Under the pieces are notes generated by a model. That model had not been told where the DNA came from. It saw only the letters and a list, made by a program, of their open reading frames with translations, and ran no database searches. A stretch of 24,867 nucleotides of DNA, from assembly GCA_910583695.1 (NCBI GenBank), contig CAJTZL010000047.1, forward strand, positions 1-24,867, given 5' to 3'. Of this stretch, positions 22,290 through 24,867 are shown piece by piece. The translations under genes were made by a program, and so were the position numbers. The stretch comes from an uncultured Oscillibacter sp. GTDB taxonomy: Bacteria > Bacillota > Clostridia > Oscillospirales > Oscillospiraceae. The first letter of the stretch is position 1. Every line of letters starts with the position of its first letter.

Positions 22290-22676
22290 TTGGGAAACTT
22301 CTTTTTCTGGCTCTTTACGCTGGCGTACTCCCTGCTGATTCCCGGAAGCATGCTGCTTCTGGGACGGAGCTTTGCGAACAACCCGCCGGGGGAGATCAAC
22401 GGCGGCTATGGCTACCGCACCGCCCGCTCCATGCGGAACCGTGAGACCTGGGCCTTCGCCCAGCGCTACAGCGGGCGGTTCTGGGTTCGGGCCGGCCAGC
22501 CCGTGCTAACGGTCTCCCTGGTGTGGATGGCCCTGCTGTTCGGACGGGGTATTGCCACGGTCGGATATTCCGGCATGATTTTAACAGGATTGCAACTGGT
22601 TCCCTTCCTGGCGGTGATCCCCGCCACGGAGCGGGCGCTGAAACGGGAATTTGACGATTTTGGAGAAAAGAGGTAA
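22290..22676 (+). CDS. SdpI family membrane protein
   Basis: The 128-residue product has a hydrophobic segment at about 5-25, a conserved cytosolic-type motif GYGYRTARSMRNRETWAFAQ (39-58), and two further hydrophobic segments (about 70-85 and 93-112). The motif resembles the SdpI C-terminal domain; SdpI gives immunity to the SdpC killing factor in Bacillus and binds the repressor SdpR. Most homologues have no proven immunity role and no toxin gene is visible here. The start is TTG 22290, two codons after the previous gene's stop and in the same frame, with AAAGGG (22283-22288) unusually close. A later start at ATG 22350 would remove the first span. Confidence 0.72.
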   Translation: MGNFFFWLFTLAYSLLIPGSMLLLGRSFANNPPGEINGGYGYRTARSMRNRETWAFAQRYSGRFWVRAGQPVLTVSLVWMALLFGRGIATVGYSGMILTGLQLVPFLAVIPATERALKREFDDFGEKR

Positions 22677-22683
22677 TATTTTT

Positions 22684-24042
22684 ATGGGCAAGCTATTTGG
22701 CACCGACGGCATTCGAGGCGTAGTTGGCGAAAACCTGACGGCGGATCTGGCCTTCCGGGTCGGGCAGGCTGTTGGCACGGTCCTGATGGAGGAGAAAAAC
22801 GGGGAACGGCCCACGGTGGTCCTGGGCAAGGACACCCGCATCTCCTCCGACCTGCTGGAGGCGGCGCTGATCGCGGGGCTCTGCTCCGTGGGCAGCGACG
22901 CAAAACCCGTGGGAGATATCCCCACGCCCGCCGTGGCCTACCTCACCCGGCAGGAGAAGGCGGACGCGGGCATCGTGGTCTCCGCCTCCCACAACCCCTA
23001 TGAGCACAACGGCATTAAGGTCTTCAACGGTCAGGGCTACAAGCTCTCCGACGCGCTGGAGGAGCGGGTGGAGGAAAAAATCCTCTCCAACGCGCCCATG
23101 CCCCTGAAAACCCGCGGGGAGCTGGGCCGCCGCCACCACGGCATGAAGCAGCTCAAGCGGGACTACATTGACTTTGTGGCCTCTACGGTCGACTCGGACC
23201 TGTCGGGCCTGCGCATTCTGGTGGACTGCGCCAACGGCGCGGCCAGCGCTACGGCCCCGGAGCTTTTCGGCCGCTTCAAGGCCCACACCGTGTTCCTCCA
23301 CCGGACCCCCGACGGTGTGAACATCAACAACCGCTGCGGCTCCACCCATTTGGAGGACTTGGCGGCCCAGGTGGTGAAGGGGGGCTATGACATCGGCGTG
23401 GCTTTTGACGGCGACGCGGACCGCTGTCTGCTGGTGGACGAAAACGGCGGCGTCATTGACGGAGACAAGGTCATGGCCGTCTGCGCCCTGGACATGAAGC
23501 GCCGGGGCATTCTCCGGGGGAACGCCGTCGTGGCTACGGTAATGAGCAACCTGGGGCTCCACGAGTTCTGCCGGAGCTACGGGCTTGATCTGATCTGCAC
23601 CGCCGTGGGAGACCGGAACGTGCTAGAGGAAATGCTCCGCCAGGACTTCCGCATCGGCGGCGAGCAGTCTGGCCACACCATTTTCACTGCCCTGGAGACC
23701 ACTGGCGACGGGCAGGTGACAGCTCTCCAGTTCCTCCAGGTTCTGGCCCAGTCGGGGAAGGAGGCGTCGGAGCTGGCCTCCGTCTGTCCCGCCTATCCTC
23801 AGGTTCTCATCAACGTGGAGGTACCTCACAGCGGCGGCGTAAAAGAGAAGATTATGGACTCCCCGGAGCTGGCAGAAGCCGTGAAGCGGGAGGAGACCGC
23901 CCTGAACGGGGAGGGGCGGATTCTGGTTCGCGCATCGGGCACAGAGGCCCTGATTCGGGTCATGGTGGAGGCCAAGACGACCGAAATTGCGAAAAAAACG
24001 GCCGATTCTCTGGTTAGTCTTATAAAATCACTAAAATTCTGA
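22684..24042 (+). CDS. glmM: Phosphoglucosamine mutase (GlmM)
   Basis: GlmM converts glucosamine-6-phosphate to glucosamine-1-phosphate on the way to UDP-GlcNAc, feeding MurB and the wall. The 452-residue product has GTDGIRG (6-12) and the phosphoserine loop SASHNPYEHNG with Ser102. The Mg-binding DGDADR (242-247) and the C-terminal phosphate loop RASGTEALIRVM complete it. The start is ATG 22684, with AGAGG (22669-22673) overlapping the SdpI-gene stop; an open frame to 22651 lies within that gene. Unlike many Bacillota, glmM is not preceded by cdaA and ybbR here. Confidence 0.97.
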   Translation: MGKLFGTDGIRGVVGENLTADLAFRVGQAVGTVLMEEKNGERPTVVLGKDTRISSDLLEAALIAGLCSVGSDAKPVGDIPTPAVAYLTRQEKADAGIVVSASHNPYEHNGIKVFNGQGYKLSDALEERVEEKILSNAPMPLKTRGELGRRHHGMKQLKRDYIDFVASTVDSDLSGLRILVDCANGAASATAPELFGRFKAHTVFLHRTPDGVNINNRCGSTHLEDLAAQVVKGGYDIGVAFDGDADRCLLVDENGGVIDGDKVMAVCALDMKRRGILRGNAVVATVMSNLGLHEFCRSYGLDLICTAVGDRNVLEEMLRQDFRIGGEQSGHTIFTALETTGDGQVTALQFLQVLAQSGKEASELASVCPAYPQVLINVEVPHSGGVKEKIMDSPELAEAVKREETALNGEGRILVRASGTEALIRVMVEAKTTEIAKKTADSLVSLIKSLKF

Positions 24043-24072
24043 GGAAAATTTCCGTTTATTTTGATAAATTGC

Positions 24073-24102
24073 TTGACATTTTCCTTGTTAGATGGGTATA
24101 AT
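24073..24102 (+). promoter_or_regulatory. Strong promoter for the SigH-like gene
   Basis: Consensus -35 TTGACA (24073-24078) and -10 TATAAT (24097-24102) are 18 bp apart. The only purine at the expected start distance is A 24108, which is the A of an ATG, so the transcript may be leaderless. Confidence 0.85.
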
Positions 24103-24107
24103 ACAAC

Positions 24108-24749
24108 ATGCGCAATACTTACGAGAACGACATGTCGGAACTGGAGCGTCAGCCCGACGAGGCGCTGTGCCTTTTGGCTGCGGCTGGGAACCGCTTGGCG
24201 GAGGAAGCGCTCGTCACCCGGTATAACCGCTTGGTCCGCACCTGTGCCCGCCCCTTTTTCCTGGCGGGCGGCGACAGCGAAGACCTCACCCAGGAGGGTA
24301 TGGTGGGTCTCATCACGGCCGTCCGGGAATATGACGCCGGAAAAGAGGCGTCCTTCCGAACCTTCGCTGAAATCTGCATTCGAAGCAGACTCTATTCTGT
24401 GCTCCGCGCCTCGACGCGGGATAAGCAGCAACCGCTCAATCAATCGCTATCCCTAGACGACTCCCACTTTGACAGCAATCCCCTCACCTCTGGGACCAAT
24501 AATTTGGCGCAGCGTAATCCCGAAGATTTCCTGATCGACAGGGAACACACGGCAGCCCTCTTATCCGGTGTCCGGAAACAGTTGTCCGAGTTTGAAGCAA
24601 AGATTTTGGGGTTCTATCTGGACGGTCTTTCTTGCAGGGAAATTGCAAAAGCGGTAAACAAGCCCCCGAAATCCGTGGACAACGCCGTGCAGCGCATTCG
24701 ACGCAAGGTGGCGCGGCAATTACTTTCCGGCGATCTCAGCAAACGCTGA
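24108..24749 (+). CDS. sigH: SigH-like sigma-70 family RNA polymerase sigma factor
   Basis: Sigma-H directs early sporulation and transition-phase genes in Bacillota. The 213-residue product has region 2 (about 36-104; DLTQEGMVGLITAVREYD for core binding, then TFAEICIRSRLYSVLR for -10 recognition). A variable linker follows (about 105-150). Region 4 (about 155-205) has LSEFEAKILGFYLDGLS and REIAKAVNKPPKSVDNAVQRIRRK, the SigH-like HTH. Region 1.1 and region 3 are missing, as expected for this group. ATG 24108 sits at the predicted transcription start without an SD; in-frame ATG 24132 would remove eight residues and has only a weak GAGAA. The SigH label is from region-4 similarity; a related alternative sigma factor is possible. 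Confidence 0.85.
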   Translation: MRNTYENDMSELERQPDEALCLLAAAGNRLAEEALVTRYNRLVRTCARPFFLAGGDSEDLTQEGMVGLITAVREYDAGKEASFRTFAEICIRSRLYSVLRASTRDKQQPLNQSLSLDDSHFDSNPLTSGTNNLAQRNPEDFLIDREHTAALLSGVRKQLSEFEAKILGFYLDGLSCREIAKAVNKPPKSVDNAVQRIRRKVARQLLSGDLSKR

Positions 24750-24787
24750 ACGCAATATAATTTTCTTTTCAAAGAGAGGGTAAAATC

Positions 24788-24867
24788 ATGTACGAAGACA
24801 AGACCTTAGTGTGCAAAGAGTGTGGTCAGGAGTTCGTGTTCACCGCCGGTGAGCAGGAGTTCTATGC
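24788..24867 (+). CDS. Zinc-ribbon domain protein, 3'-truncated by window edge
   Basis: The first 26 residues read MYEDKTLVCKECGQEFVFTAG, followed by EQEFY, with a CxxC knuckle at Cys9 and Cys12. This is the start of the small probable zinc-ribbon family (zf_Tbcl-like) common in Clostridia; the second Cys pair would lie beyond the window. The SD AGAGAGGG (24773-24780) precedes ATG 24788. It lies 38 bases after the sigma-factor gene and is probably co-transcribed with it. Function is unknown. Confidence 0.8.
   Translation, partial: MYEDKTLVCKECGQEFVFTAGEQEFY

Noticed and set aside
1180..24867. T-box, riboswitch, tRNA, rRNA or CRISPR elements
   Set aside because: I looked for the T-box GGTGGNACCGCG motif, tRNA acceptor/TPsiC arms and regularly spaced repeats by eye and found none. 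A covariance-model scan would be needed for a firm negative.

Overview
The window is a high-GC stretch (roughly 60% by eye) of a bacterial chromosome. It most likely comes from a Clostridia member of the Oscillospirales type (Flavonifractor/Lawsonibacter-like). This is inferred from SpoIIM, a SigH-like sigma factor, and DUF3788, DUF4364, DUF6054 and TIGR04086 family proteins, together with the hprK-murB-rapZ-yvcK-whiA gene order. Almost all of it is housekeeping sequence. I see no prophage, IS element, CRISPR array, tRNA or rRNA.

Layout: (1) 1-1179 holds the 3' end of rplK (L11) and complete rplA (L1), closed by a strong terminator. (2) 1180-1544 is a non-coding gap ending in a consensus promoter at 1446-1474. 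(3) 1545-11234 is one long plus-strand operon: hprK, a ROK glucokinase, murB, rapZ, yvcK, whiA, a DUF3788 gene and dnaE. It links carbon-flux sensing, wall-precursor synthesis, cell-division regulation and replication. (4) 11238-14534 holds DUF4364 (minus), a YerB-like lipoprotein (plus), a cysteine-rich hypothetical (minus) and a GNAT acetyltransferase (minus), with terminators between the convergent pairs and divergent promoters elsewhere. (5) 14648-15572 holds yajC and a TIGR04086 membrane protein. (6) 15573-16010 is a second gap rich in regulatory-looking structure, followed by spoIIM and xerD. (7) 17614-20877 holds ruvC-ruvA, then DUF6054 and a small membrane protein, then ruvB (Holliday junction resolution). 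(8) 21040-24042 holds an AAA/ABC-type ATPase, an unrecognised acidic protein, an SdpI-family membrane protein and glmM. (9) 24073-24867 holds a strong promoter, a SigH-like sigma factor and the start of a zinc-ribbon protein.

I did not find a clear new multi-gene system. The best leads are at RNA or regulatory level: a long hairpin burying the Shine-Dalgarno (SD) and U-tract before the TIGR04086 gene, paired operator-like repeats plus an attenuator-like hairpin before spoIIM, a closed-stem RNA-like element between xerD and ruvC, a nested stem between ruvB and the ATPase gene, and an apparently leaderless sigma-factor mRNA. The ATPase and its unknown partner are the best protein-level candidate. 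All fold and promoter assignments were made by eye.
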